A stretch of 25,664 nucleotides of DNA from a bacterium (lineage in GTDB: Bacteria > Spirochaetota > UBA4802 > UBA5550): positions 1-25,664 of the forward strand of contig JAAENB010000802.1 of assembly GCA_024224995.1 (NCBI GenBank), read 5' to 3'. The translations under genes were made by a program, and so were the position numbers. Numbering within the stretch: position 1 is the first letter of the stretch; every line of letters starts with the position of its first letter. This document shows, in pieces, positions 6,694-14,054 of this stretch. Below the pieces are notes generated by a model. It saw only the letters and a list, made by a program, of their open reading frames with translations. It was not told where the DNA came from and did no database searches.

Positions 6694-7596
6694 TCAATGC
6701 ATTTCTTCTATTTCGAATTGCCCAATACGATCACGGGCTATCCCGGTGTAGTCCGTTTCGTTTTTTTTGAGATACCCAACCGGGGAACGGTATACGGTGA
6801 TATTTCCTTTTTCCAGGATCAGTTTTTTGTGGCGGTGGCCGCATATTATGCTGATATGTTTATCGCCCGGGATCGTTTCTATGTACTCTCCCAATTTCGA
6901 ACTCCCTTCATAGGCATCAAAGGGGTCGGGTGTTTCTTTCGGGATAATGCAGTCCCTGAATGGGGCCATATGCAGCACAATTATTATATTCTTAATCGAA
7001 GGAGGGATCTCTTCCAGGGCTGTTTGCAACTGCTGAAAGAACAGGGAAAAAACCTTGTTGCTGCTGTATTGCGTTCTTCGTTCCCGCCAGTTGGGGGAGC
7101 CGGGATTTTTGAGCCATACCGCGTATTTGGTGTCGTTCCAGGTTCCTTCAGTGAAGGTTCCCAGGCGGTAGTCTCTTGTGGTATATACGCTGTCGAGCCT
7201 GGTGTCGCGCAGGGTATAATCATACCAGCCGATGTTTCCTGCAATGGCACAGGAATCCAAATAATATGGGGCCTCAAGAGGAGCAATAAAACCGTTGTTC
7301 CTGCAAATTTCAGGTATGGCCTGCCGGTACTTGAAAAAGCTGTCTTTTCCTTTTTTGAGGCTATTTTTAGAATCAATCCATATGTCGTGATTTCCCGGGA
7401 CCATTACTTTTAGACAGGAAAGCTCCCGGAACGCCCGGAGCGAACTGTCAAGGTTCTTCAGGTTGTTTGAGATATCTCCTGCCAGGATAAAAATATGGGG
7501 ATCTATTTCTGCGACCCGGTTCACCAGGCCGGGGAGAAGGCGGGTGTTGTTTTCGGTTATGTCTGTATGTATGTCTGAGGTGTATGCTATTTTCAT
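6694..7596 (-). CDS. Calcineurin-like metallophosphoesterase
   Basis: Starting at the ATG at 7594-7596, which has GGAAGGAG 6-7 nt upstream, the product is 300 residues; the frame stays open 30 nt further but without signals. All metallophosphoesterase motifs are present in order: D8-I-H10 (metal I), GD at 40-41, GNHD at 68-71, a later H in VLHMAPF, and GHRH near the C terminus. These residues bind a di-metal centre that hydrolyses phosphomonoesters or diesters. There is no signal peptide, so it is cytoplasmic. The substrate cannot be told from sequence; members act on cyclic nucleotides, nucleic acids or phosphoproteins. It lies between the ankyrin gene and the 7702-9363 gene, all on the same strand, but a strong hairpin at 7663-7692 separates it from the latter. 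Confidence 0.9.
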   Translation of the reverse strand: MKIAYTSDIHTDITENNTRLLPGLVNRVAEIDPHIFILAGDISNNLKNLDSSLRAFRELSCLKVMVPGNHDIWIDSKNSLKKGKDSFFKYRQAIPEICRNNGFIAPLEAPYYLDSCAIAGNIGWYDYTLRDTRLDSVYTTRDYRLGTFTEGTWNDTKYAVWLKNPGSPNWRERRTQYSSNKVFSLFFQQLQTALEEIPPSIKNIIIVLHMAPFRDCIIPKETPDPFDAYEGSSKLGEYIETIPGDKHISIICGHRHKKLILEKGNITVYRSPVGYLKKNETDYTGIARDRIGQFEIEEMH

Positions 7597-7662
7597 TGTG
7601 TTCTCCTTCCTGGTACAGCGTTTCATAGTGGTAAAGATTTTTCAAGTCTAATTCATATAAGA

Positions 7663-7703
7663 CGTACGGGCACGGCACACCGTGCCCGTACGGGCGTTTT
7701 TTT
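7663..7703. terminator. Strong hairpin terminator after the 7702-9363 gene
   Basis: CGTACGGGCACGG at 7663-7675 pairs perfectly with CCGTGCCCGTACG at 7680-7692 (13 bp, loop CACA). On the + strand a seven-T run follows (7697-7703), overlapping the stop codon of the minus-strand gene. On the minus strand the stem is followed by TCTTATAT, a weaker U-rich tail. It probably ends the minus-strand message and blocks readthrough from the other side. Confidence 0.75.
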
Positions 7704-9363
7704 AGAGAGATTTTAGTTCTTTGATCTTCTCCTTTTTTGTGTAGTGGAGAAGGATTGAGGAGAGCATGGGGCTTTCCATTATCTCTTCCCGAATTCTTCG
7801 GAAAGCCATGTCGTATATCTCTTCGTCTTCTCCGGATTCGTTGTATTCATAGCCCATGATCTCTTCCACGTCATCAATTCCGGCATAGATAATCAGCAGA
7901 CAAAGCAGGTCGCTGTCCCTGACCTGGTCGATCCAGGTCCAGGCATCTTCCGTTAGTATAATCCCTTCATCCCTGGTTTTACGGATAAAGAGATCCAGGA
8001 GGTGTTCCGGCGGATGGTTGAACACTCCCGGAATCATCCCGGTATATTTTTCCAGGAGGATGTATAAATTTTCGCCCAGGGTCTTGAGCATTTTTTTTTC
8101 CTGTTCCGGTAACTGCTGCCGGTTTTTTGTTGTACTGAAAAAACGCCTCAGTTCCGGTTCATCATGAGGGACTTCAGGAAACCGGTTTTTGAACAGCAGC
8201 AAGGGCTCCCGTAAGTGTTCCAGCATGGTCTCAATTTTTTCCGTTTCTTCCTCGAATATTTTTTTTACGGCATTAAATGCTGAAGGAAATACGTCGTATA
8301 ACAAAGAGAGAACCTTTTCTTTTGGAATGGAGCGGGTGCTGTCTCTGCCCTGAAATCCCCAGAGTCCTAAGAAGTTTTCTTCAAGACGGCTGTGGGCTGT
8401 TGGAATTTTGTTTTTCGGATGCAGGAAAATTTCTATTCCCGTTTTCAGGGTCTGCGAAATAGTGATCCAGGTCCGGGCAAGGGCGGAAGCAAAATCGGCC
8501 GGTTCAAACCGGGGACCGTCTTCACGGACGCAGGAGATCGTGGCAAGCGCCGTAATGTCCGGATCGGTATTGAGCCAGGCAATATACATATCAATAACAT
8601 TCATTGTTATGGGTGAGTCATACCAGCACAAACGTTTCATGAACCAGGCGTGAACAAGGGGCTTGTCGTAAATATCGAATATCGCCTGGTAGGCGGAGCT
8701 TAAATCTCCCCGGTACAGTTGGCTGAAATCGTCGAGAGCGTCGGTTCCTTGCCGGGCAAGCGGTAAGTCTTTGACGCGTCCCAGCAAGCGGTAGTGATCG
8801 GTTCTTATGGGTAATGCCACTTCTTTGCCCAGAAGAGCCCGCACCATTTCTTGAGCATCCCGTGCCTGGACATGGTCAATATCACCCCCGGTAATCGCGT
8901 ATTGCGGAAAGGCATCTTCTATGAGCATGGCAAGAGCCAGAACCAGGGTGTGATACCCGCATCCACAGGTTTTACCGTTAAAAACCGGCAGCGAGAATTT
9001 GAAATCATACATAATGAAGTCCCGGATGATATCCCGGGATGGAACCATCGTATGAGTTCCCTTGCTGCGCATGCGAAGTTCCCGGTAAATATCAATATCG
9101 TGAAATAGTTCGAAGTTATCGCCAAACTCACGTGTGCTGTTTTCCCCGGCTATTTCCCAATGCCATAGTTTTGGTTCACCAGGGAAACATTCAATATCCC
9201 TGGCATAGGTATGGCGTTCCACTGTTCCCGCGTACTCTTTGCGCAGGCGCATTAATTCCTCCGGATAGCGTTTTAATAATTCAAGTGTTTCCCCATAAAT
9301 AGCTTTCCATGCGTTTGGATCAATGAAATCGGGTAAGATGTTAAGATAAATAAAAATTCCCAT
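7702..9363 (-). CDS. Uncharacterised 553-residue cytoplasmic protein
   Basis: I do not recognise a named family. No signal peptide or membrane helix is visible. The N terminus (MGIFIYLNI...DPNAWKAIYGETLELL) and a central segment (GCGYHTLVLALAMLIEDAFP, then GDIDHVQARDAQEM) recall, from memory only, large uncharacterised proteins of Firmicutes that open MG-x-YIYTN and carry a similar ACLIED...GDIT-x-GQ segment. The C-terminal half is helical and acidic (ETEKIETMLEHL, GYEYNESGEDEEIYDMAFRR). A CGC motif sits at about residues 133-135. AAAAAGGAG precedes the ATG closely. It is monocistronic, with the A-tract promoter element upstream and a hairpin at its end. The only visible regulatory clue is that the UvrD-like gene at 18394-19779 has the same upstream element. 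Confidence 0.8.
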   Translation of the reverse strand: MGIFIYLNILPDFIDPNAWKAIYGETLELLKRYPEELMRLRKEYAGTVERHTYARDIECFPGEPKLWHWEIAGENSTREFGDNFELFHDIDIYRELRMRSKGTHTMVPSRDIIRDFIMYDFKFSLPVFNGKTCGCGYHTLVLALAMLIEDAFPQYAITGGDIDHVQARDAQEMVRALLGKEVALPIRTDHYRLLGRVKDLPLARQGTDALDDFSQLYRGDLSSAYQAIFDIYDKPLVHAWFMKRLCWYDSPITMNVIDMYIAWLNTDPDITALATISCVREDGPRFEPADFASALARTWITISQTLKTGIEIFLHPKNKIPTAHSRLEENFLGLWGFQGRDSTRSIPKEKVLSLLYDVFPSAFNAVKKIFEEETEKIETMLEHLREPLLLFKNRFPEVPHDEPELRRFFSTTKNRQQLPEQEKKMLKTLGENLYILLEKYTGMIPGVFNHPPEHLLDLFIRKTRDEGIILTEDAWTWIDQVRDSDLLCLLIIYAGIDDVEEIMGYEYNESGEDEEIYDMAFRRIREEIMESPMLSSILLHYTKKEKIKELKSL

Positions 9364-9405
9364 TTGAGTCTCCTTTTTGTAAAAATAATAATGTAATTAA
9401 AAGTC

Positions 9406-9490
9406 CATACTATTAATACGAATGGGAACGCGTTTTCGAAAATGAAAACGGCAATTTTTTTTATTTTTTTTGAATTTTTTTTATTTTTGG
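9406..9490 (-). promoter_or_regulatory. A-tract promoter element, copy 1
   Basis: Read on the minus strand, four A-tracts (A5, A8, A8, A8, broken by T or TTC) are followed by about 30 nt and then TTCGTATTAATAGTATG. TATTAA is a plausible -10 box with no good -35, so the phased A-tracts would act as an UP element or bend. The same layout and the identical 12-mer ATTCGTATTAAT occur upstream of the UvrD-like gene at 19777-19862. Here the real start codon lies about 50 nt further down, with its own ribosome-binding site. Confidence 0.55.
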
Positions 9491-9618
9491 AAAAAAATAG
9501 TTGTTTTGAGCAAAAAATAGAGAATAAATTTAACCTGGCATGAAACGTGCGTGTGTAATATGTATTGTACTTTTGCCTTTTTTATTGCGAAGTGAACAAA
9601 ACTACGGAGGTCATTTTA

Positions 9619-10194
9619 CTATGAATCAACCCCTTTCTTCTCATTTACCAGGAGCTTTGCCCGCGAATAATTCCATCCCACGGGCTGTCTTTTATGGGGT
9701 CCGTTATGCCATGAATCATACAATACAATATTGCCGAATGATTCCAGAAGCTCCACCAGGCATTCCGTATCGCCAAAAGGAATACCAAAGGGGCGGTAAT
9801 ATAACACCGCTTCATTGGTGCCCCTGATTTTATGGATCTCAATTAACTCATAATTTCCCGCCAATATGGCATCAATAACAGAGTCGAAATGCCAGTTGCC
9901 GGGAGTTTTAAAAAAGGAACTCGTTGTTCGTATTTCCGGAGTGGTTAATTCCCATAATTTTCGGTATACTTTTCCTTCTTCACCCTCATAGTCGAATGTT
10001 TTTGCGTACCAGTCGAGCGCGTCTTTATCCAGAAACCCGGTCCACTTCGGAATGTCTGTTGTATTCCGGAGAGTAACTCCGGTATTATCGAATTGTTTGT
10101 TCTTGGTACACCGGAGTTTATTGAACAGTTGAACGAGTTTATTAAAACGATCCTCGTTTTTAACAGCAAATTTTATGTAACAATTATTTTTCAT
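9619..10194 (-). CDS. Hypothetical protein, 191 aa
   Basis: No known domain is recognised. The product is soluble, aromatic-rich and mildly basic, with the segments IPKWTGFLDKDALDWYAKTF and a C-terminal half resembling a small alpha/beta fold (YELIEIHKIRGTNEAVLYYR, then IPFGDTECLVELLESFG). The style is like immunity or adaptor proteins of accessory regions, but this is impression only. There is no ribosome-binding site before the ATG. Instead a near-consensus promoter is placed so that transcription would begin about 3 nt before the start codon, implying a leaderless mRNA. A + strand ORF (9540-9827) overlaps its 3' end and is judged spurious. Confidence 0.7.
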   Translation of the reverse strand: MKNNCYIKFAVKNEDRFNKLVQLFNKLRCTKNKQFDNTGVTLRNTTDIPKWTGFLDKDALDWYAKTFDYEGEEGKVYRKLWELTTPEIRTTSSFFKTPGNWHFDSVIDAILAGNYELIEIHKIRGTNEAVLYYRPFGIPFGDTECLVELLESFGNIVLYDSWHNGPHKRQPVGWNYSRAKLLVNEKKGVDS

Positions 10195-10203
10195 TATACG
10201 CGG

Positions 10204-10232
10204 ATTATACGTGATTTTTATTTTCTTGGCAA
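10204..10232 (-). promoter_or_regulatory. Near-consensus promoter giving a leaderless transcript
   Basis: On the minus strand TTGCCA (10232-10227) is followed after exactly 17 nt by TATAAT (10209-10204). The expected start of transcription is near 10197, while the ATG begins at 10194. A second TATAAT overlaps the start codon itself (CGTATAATCCGCGTATAATG). Confidence 0.7.
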
Positions 10233-10265
10233 CTATTGTTTTTTATTTCACCGGAAAATTTTTAG

Positions 10266-10577
10266 CTAATACTGCACGTTATTTTCTTTGGTATTCTCAA
10301 AGAGCGCGTCATACAGTTTCTCTACGTCAATAAATTCCATAATCTCTTTGTCTATATATCCGTGGGCTCTGAGCGTTCTGATTATTAATTCTATCCAGTT
10401 GCAAATTTTTACGGAATCATTGTCAACGCCGCCGTTTTCCGCAATAAATTTGATTACATAATCGTCTTCTGTTCCGGGTTTTTTATCGGTTGATTCAAAT
10501 ATTACACGTATCAATTTTTTTTCCCCTGTTTTTTCTTGAATGGCCTGATTATACCATGTTAGAGATTTTTTTTCCAT
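10266..10577 (-). CDS. Hypothetical protein, 103 aa
   Basis: This small acidic protein has no recognised family. It begins MEKKSLTWYNQAIQEKTGEK and contains the segment STDKKPGTEDDYVIKFIAENGG followed by helical stretches (SVKICNWIELIIRTLRAHGY, then DKEIMEFIDVEKLYDALFEN). No Shine-Dalgarno sequence is seen before the ATG. It is transcribed away from the zinc-ribbon-repeat gene, sharing a 120-bp divergent promoter region, and lies 71 bp upstream of the 191-aa hypothetical gene on the same strand. The length, acidity and place next to a DNA-binding-like gene would suit an antitoxin or immunity protein, but nothing in the sequence proves it. Confidence 0.6.
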   Translation of the reverse strand: MEKKSLTWYNQAIQEKTGEKKLIRVIFESTDKKPGTEDDYVIKFIAENGGVDNDSVKICNWIELIIRTLRAHGYIDKEIMEFIDVEKLYDALFENTKENNVQY

Positions 10578-10612
10578 AATAAAAATTGAATTGTGATGAT
10601 TTTTTTAAATAC

Positions 10613-10640
10613 TTGACATTTTTATTTATTTATATATATA
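10613..10640 (+). promoter_or_regulatory. Consensus sigma-70 promoter of the zinc-ribbon-repeat gene
   Basis: TTGACA at 10613-10618 and TATATA at 10635-10640 are separated by 16 nt. Transcription should start near 10647, about 50 nt before the ATG at 10698. Confidence 0.75.
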
Positions 10641-10697
10641 TGAGCCAGGACCGATGGACAAATTATCCAATTTAGAAATCTAATATGGAAAGGTATC

Positions 10698-11456
10698 ATG
10701 GTGAGAAAAAAATTAACATTAGAGCAAATCCAAAAAAAAGCAAAAGAGCGTGGCGGAGTATGTATATCGAAACGGTATGTGAACAGCAAGTTGCCGTTAA
10801 AATGGCAATGCAAAAACGGCCATGTGTGGCAGGCTCCGTATAGTTATATTCGCCAGGGTAATTGGTGTGCTGAGTGTTCCGGTAAAAAGAAATTAACAAT
10901 AAAACTGATGCGGGAAATAGCCCGGGAACGGGGTGGAAAATGTTTATCAAAAGAATACGTGAATAATGTTACCAAATTAAAGTGGCAGTGTAAAGAAGGA
11001 CATACCTGGGAGTCTATCCCCCGGAGTGTCAAAACCGGCCGCTGGTGCCCGGTATGCGGGAAAAAAGAAGGCGGGGAAAAAAGGAAAGCGTCCATAAAAG
11101 ATATGCAGAAAATAGCGAAAAAAAACGGCGGAAAATGTCTTTCCGTGAAATATGAAAACAGTTTAAGCAAACTTTCCTGGCAATGTAAAAAGGGCCATGT
11201 GTGGCAGGCTATTCCCAAAAGCGTAACCCAGGGGAACTGGTGCTCCGAATGCAGCGGTAAAAAGAAGCTGACTATTGAGCTCATGCGGCAAATGGCGAAG
11301 GAGCACGGCGGAAAATGTTTATCCAAAAAATATATTAATGGGAATGAAAAGCTCAGGTGGCAATGCAAGGAAAAACATGAATGGGACGCTGCTCCCCGAA
11401 CCATACGAAGAGGGACCTGGTGCCCGTTTTGCGCGAATAAAAAAAAGGGAAGATAA
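10698..11456 (+). CDS. Protein of four tandem zinc-ribbon (treble-clef) repeats
   Basis: The 252 residues are almost entirely four copies of a 55-60-residue unit (about 5-60, 65-120, 131-185 and 190-245). Each unit has a basic helix with M/I...A-x-ERGGKCLSK-x-Y-x-N, then WQC-x3-H-x-W, then a G-x-WC-x2-C knuckle. The metal ligands are C38/H42/C57/C60, C98/H102/C117/C120, C163/H167/C182/C185 and C223/H227/C242/C245, all intact. The unit matches the probable zinc-ribbon domain often attached to very-short-patch-repair-type or homing endonucleases (recalled as DUF4379-like), but no nuclease domain is present here. Strong basicity suggests nucleic-acid binding. AAAGG lies 5 nt before the ATG, and the promoter is excellent. 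The role could be a DNA-binding regulator, a nuclease accessory or an orphaned specificity module. Confidence 0.82.
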   Translation: MVRKKLTLEQIQKKAKERGGVCISKRYVNSKLPLKWQCKNGHVWQAPYSYIRQGNWCAECSGKKKLTIKLMREIARERGGKCLSKEYVNNVTKLKWQCKEGHTWESIPRSVKTGRWCPVCGKKEGGEKRKASIKDMQKIAKKNGGKCLSVKYENSLSKLSWQCKKGHVWQAIPKSVTQGNWCSECSGKKKLTIELMRQMAKEHGGKCLSKKYINGNEKLRWQCKEKHEWDAAPRTIRRGTWCPFCANKKKGR

Positions 11457-11536
11457 TAAGGAAAATATGAAAAATTTGCCGGGATAGCCGAAATTATCTT
11501 CTTGACAAAATCCCGCATGGTTGTCTTCGTTTTTAT

Positions 11537-12568
11537 ATGAACAAAGATACACTGCAAGAAATTTTAGAAAAACATGATGAGTGGTTATCTTCCGAAGGTG
11601 CGCTTGGGGAGAAAGCGATTCTGAATAATGCCGACCTGAGTTCCATGAGTCTCAGGGAAGTTAACCTGGGCAAAGCAAATCTCCAAAAAATAAATTTTAC
11701 CGGAACCAATCTTAATCTCGCCAATCTCAGTGGTGCCGACCTGAGTAGTGCCGCTCTCTCTGAAGCCGATCTCAGCGGTGCGGATTTACGCAACGCGAAT
11801 TTAAGCCGCGCCGGTCTTTCCGGAGTAGATCTGAGCGGTGCCGATTTAAGCGGTGCCGATTTAAGCGGAGCGGACCTGGGGGATGCCGATCTGAGTAGTG
11901 CCAATCTTCAAGGAGTGAACCTTTGCGGGGCTTTGTTTTCAAATACGGTTTTTACAAACGCAGAGCTGACTTCATTGAAAATTAATATCAGCACATTTGA
12001 ACGTATCCCCGGAGAAATTAGAAATAAATATGAAAAGACCTGGTTCTTCCTGGACAGCAGCGGTGACTATTTAAACAAAAACCATATTACGCGTTCAATT
12101 GAGTTCCCGCCCCAGTATCTTTCCGCCGGCGTTTCCATTCTTAATTACTTTGCTTCCGTGCTGCGGGAAAAATACCCGGATGAAAAATCAAAAGTGAGAA
12201 TTGACCAGGACGGAAATAAAGTCACTATGATTATTGAACACCCTGAGGGCGAGAAAGAGATTATTGAAAAAGAATTAAATGACTATGGGCTTGTTGTTAA
12301 AGGGGATATGCCCATTGAAGAATTTACTCAAGATCCGTTTCTTATTCTTGAGTTGAAAAATGAATTACGGTTCGCGCAATTTCGTATTGAGCAGCAAAAA
12401 GAAATGCTGCTGTTAAAAGACTCCTCGTTACGAGATAAAGATATTTTGATTGATAGCTTGAAAACGATTATCAGTCAGGGGGTGAAGAAAACTGCTCAGG
12501 AAGATATTTCTATTGAAGAGTTTTCCAACGCCTTTGATTCTTCCTGGAGGGCTAAAACCGGTGAATAA
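11537..12568 (+). CDS. Pentapeptide-repeat protein with C-terminal sensor-like domain and coiled coil
   Basis: This 343-residue protein opens with a helix (MNKDTLQEILEKHDEWLSSE). About 24 pentapeptide repeats of the A(D/N)LS-x type (residues 31-150) follow and will fold as a right-handed beta-helix. A second domain (about 185-285) reads IEFPPQYLSAGVSILNYFAS and onward to NDYGLVVKGDMPIEEF. From memory this SIL-YF...YGLVV module recurs in uncharacterised bacterial proteins, but I cannot name it. The end (about 285-330) is a coiled coil (ELRFAQFRIEQQKEMLLLKD). There is no signal peptide. No clear ribosome-binding site precedes the ATG; TTGACA at 11502-11507 is placed as for a leaderless or very short-leader message, but its -10 is poor. 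The stop overlaps the start of the next gene, so the two are translationally coupled. Confidence 0.8.
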   Translation: MNKDTLQEILEKHDEWLSSEGALGEKAILNNADLSSMSLREVNLGKANLQKINFTGTNLNLANLSGADLSSAALSEADLSGADLRNANLSRAGLSGVDLSGADLSGADLSGADLGDADLSSANLQGVNLCGALFSNTVFTNAELTSLKINISTFERIPGEIRNKYEKTWFFLDSSGDYLNKNHITRSIEFPPQYLSAGVSILNYFASVLREKYPDEKSKVRIDQDGNKVTMIIEHPEGEKEIIEKELNDYGLVVKGDMPIEEFTQDPFLILELKNELRFAQFRIEQQKEMLLLKDSSLRDKDILIDSLKTIISQGVKKTAQEDISIEEFSNAFDSSWRAKTGE

Positions 12569-12971
12569 GGATCCTTTTGAAATCGTTACCGAATATTGCC
12601 GTTCTATTAAAAAAGGCTCCTCTATTCGAAATACGGCTTTTTGCTTGTATTATAAAAAGTACCTCAGTGCCGTAAAAAAACATACCGCTGAAAAAGGGGG
12701 AGAGCTGTCTGTTGCTGAAATCGAGAATATTAAAAACACCCTCCTTACGGCAGAGGCTGTTGAGCATGATATTTTCCTGGCTGAGTCTGTTTTTAAAGAG
12801 AGTGCCGCTCAACTTGAAGTTTCTTTTAAAAAGAAATATAAACGGGGAAATTTTCACCTGTCTCTATGGGCCAGTGTTTTAGGCACGTTTATTTATTCGG
12901 TTTTATTGCTGGTTGTTTTTAAATTGGCAGAAGAGCAGGTTAAGGCCTGGCTTTCGGGGTTTATGAAATAG
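12561..12971 (+). CDS. Small helical protein with C-terminal membrane anchor
   Basis: I chose GTG 12561, which has GGAGG 10 nt upstream and overlaps the previous stop (GTGAATAA); an earlier ATG at 12513 lies inside the pentapeptide gene. The 136-residue product has a mainly helical soluble part (residues 1-98, with HTAEKGGELSVAEIENIKNT and a basic KKKYKRGNFH just before the membrane). One strong membrane helix follows at about 102-122 (LWASVLGTFIYSVLLLVVF), with a short tail. No enzymatic motif is seen. The tight coupling to the pentapeptide-repeat protein and the SLOG gene 29 bp downstream suggest it is the membrane partner, possibly the effector, of that cassette. It shows only one membrane helix, unlike the two of SLATT effectors. 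Confidence 0.75.
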   Translation: MNKDPFEIVTEYCRSIKKGSSIRNTAFCLYYKKYLSAVKKHTAEKGGELSVAEIENIKNTLLTAEAVEHDIFLAESVFKESAAQLEVSFKKKYKRGNFHLSLWASVLGTFIYSVLLLVVFKLAEEQVKAWLSGFMK

Positions 12972-13000
12972 ATCATTGATTTTTTTAAGGAAAATTAAGA

Positions 13001-13405
13001 ATGAAAATAGGCATAGTTGGAGCCAGGGACTTTAAAAACCTTCAATTAGTAAGAGACTACGTCAATCTTTTGCCGAATTTTTGCATAGTTTCAGGCGGCG
13101 CAAAAGGTGTTGACTCGACGGCGATTGACCAGGCTAAAAAGAATAAATGCCCGTATATTGAATTTTTACCCGATATTTCAAATTGTAAAACCGGGCATGA
13201 GTTTACAAAAAAATATTATGAAAGAAATAAAAAAATTGTTGATGAAGTTGATGTCCTGGTAGCCTTTACCGATAAACAAACCGGCGGTACCTGGGATACC
13301 ATAAGAAGGGCGGCAAATAAAGGAATACCCGTAAAAATATTTGAGTCTTCATCGGAGTTCGATGAATATGCAGCAGTGTTTGAGCAGCAGCAGGAATTAT
13401 TTTAG
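13001..13405 (+). CDS. SLOG-superfamily (DprA/YspA-like) nucleotide-binding protein
   Basis: The 134 residues form a Rossmann-like SLOG domain: MKIGIVGARDF at the start, then CIVSGGAKGVDSTAIDQAKK (residues 28-47) with the hallmark SGGA-x-GVD loop. Later come NKKIVDEVDVLVAFTD (strand plus acidic loop) and QTGGTWDTIRRAANKGIPVKIF, the second nucleotide-contact segment. This fits YspA/cpYpsA-type SLOG proteins, which bind nucleotides or derivatives; in conflict systems they are proposed sensors or producers of nucleotide signals. AAGGAAAATTAAG precedes the ATG. It is the third gene of the 11537-14008 cassette. Phage and plasmid genomes also carry such small SLOG proteins with unknown roles. Confidence 0.85.
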   Translation: MKIGIVGARDFKNLQLVRDYVNLLPNFCIVSGGAKGVDSTAIDQAKKNKCPYIEFLPDISNCKTGHEFTKKYYERNKKIVDEVDVLVAFTDKQTGGTWDTIRRAANKGIPVKIFESSSEFDEYAAVFEQQQELF

Positions 13406-13429
13406 AATTATTTAATCAAGGAGAAACAA

Positions 13430-14008
13430 ATGGGAATTACAATCTTTTATAAAGGCAATCTTAATGATCCGGACTTAATCGAATCCATATGCCTGGACCT
13501 GGAAAATATAGCAAAAGAACTTGAATGGGAATATCTCCGTAGTGAAAAAGATTATTCGAATAATACAATACATCTTAAAGGAATTATTCTCAGGCCCCAT
13601 AAAGACTGTGACTCTTTTTGCTTCAGTTTTACTGAGAAAGGCAAACTGTTGTTTGCTCCAATGCTGGAAGTGGACCCTGAAAATAAAAATATAGAAAAAT
13701 ATGATACCTTTGTTAAAACTCAATTTGCCCCGGTGGAAATTCATATGGCCATTATAAAAATATTAAAATTCATCAAATCGAAATATATGGCCGATCTTGA
13801 CGTGAGAGATGACGGCGGTTATTGGGAATCGGGGGATGAAGAAGAGTTAAAAGGGAATCTTGGGCAGGTGGGTCTTATGATGGATATTGCCACCAGCGCG
13901 ATATCGGAAATGAATGATGATGATAGTCGATCTCATGAAGAGTTGGTTGGGAAAATTGAGCGGGTTGTGAGTGAAAAGATGAAAGAGCACTATGACAAGG
14001 CGCATTGA
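13430..14008 (+). CDS. Uncharacterised acidic protein, 192 aa
   Basis: No named family is recognised, but the protein has features I recall from a widespread uncharacterised group. It starts MGITIFYKGNLNDPDLIE, has a central LKGIILRPHKDCDSFCFSF segment, and then KTQFAPVEIHMAIIKILKFI and SKYMADLDVRDDGGYWESGD, closing with a helical acidic tail. The conserved-looking PH, TQF-x2-E-x-H and D-x-GGYWE-x-GD blocks could form a binding or catalytic site, which is inference. AAGGAG lies 7-8 nt before the ATG and the gap from the SLOG gene is 24 bp, so it belongs to the same operon. The hairpin at 14012-14037 follows its stop. Confidence 0.72.
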   Translation: MGITIFYKGNLNDPDLIESICLDLENIAKELEWEYLRSEKDYSNNTIHLKGIILRPHKDCDSFCFSFTEKGKLLFAPMLEVDPENKNIEKYDTFVKTQFAPVEIHMAIIKILKFIKSKYMADLDVRDDGGYWESGDEEELKGNLGQVGLMMDIATSAISEMNDDDSRSHEELVGKIERVVSEKMKEHYDKAH

Positions 14009-14054
14009 CTATTTTGGGTGGAAAAATTATTTTCCTCCAAAACCACAAAACATC

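Noticed and set aside
6125..7413. Long + strand ORFs at 6125-6667 and 6697-7413
   Set aside because: They are antisense to the ankyrin and metallophosphoesterase genes, whose products carry clear motifs.
9540..9827. + strand ORF with signal-peptide-like start and GGAGG before ATG 9621
   Set aside because: Most of it is antisense to the 191-aa gene and its product has no family features. The ribosome-binding-like GGAGG could be chance or a trace of a lost gene.
10698..11456. CRISPR-like periodic repeats
   Set aside because: The 180-200 bp periodicity is that of coding repeats with diverged sequence, not short direct repeats with unique spacers.
10844..11557. 237-codon minus-strand ORF across the zinc-ribbon gene
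   Set aside because: It is the antisense image of repeated codons. The + strand frame has sixteen conserved metal ligands.
11533..11904. Minus-strand ORF with Ser/Ala/Pro/Leu repeats
   Set aside because: It is antisense of the pentapeptide repeats; periodicity alone keeps the frame open.
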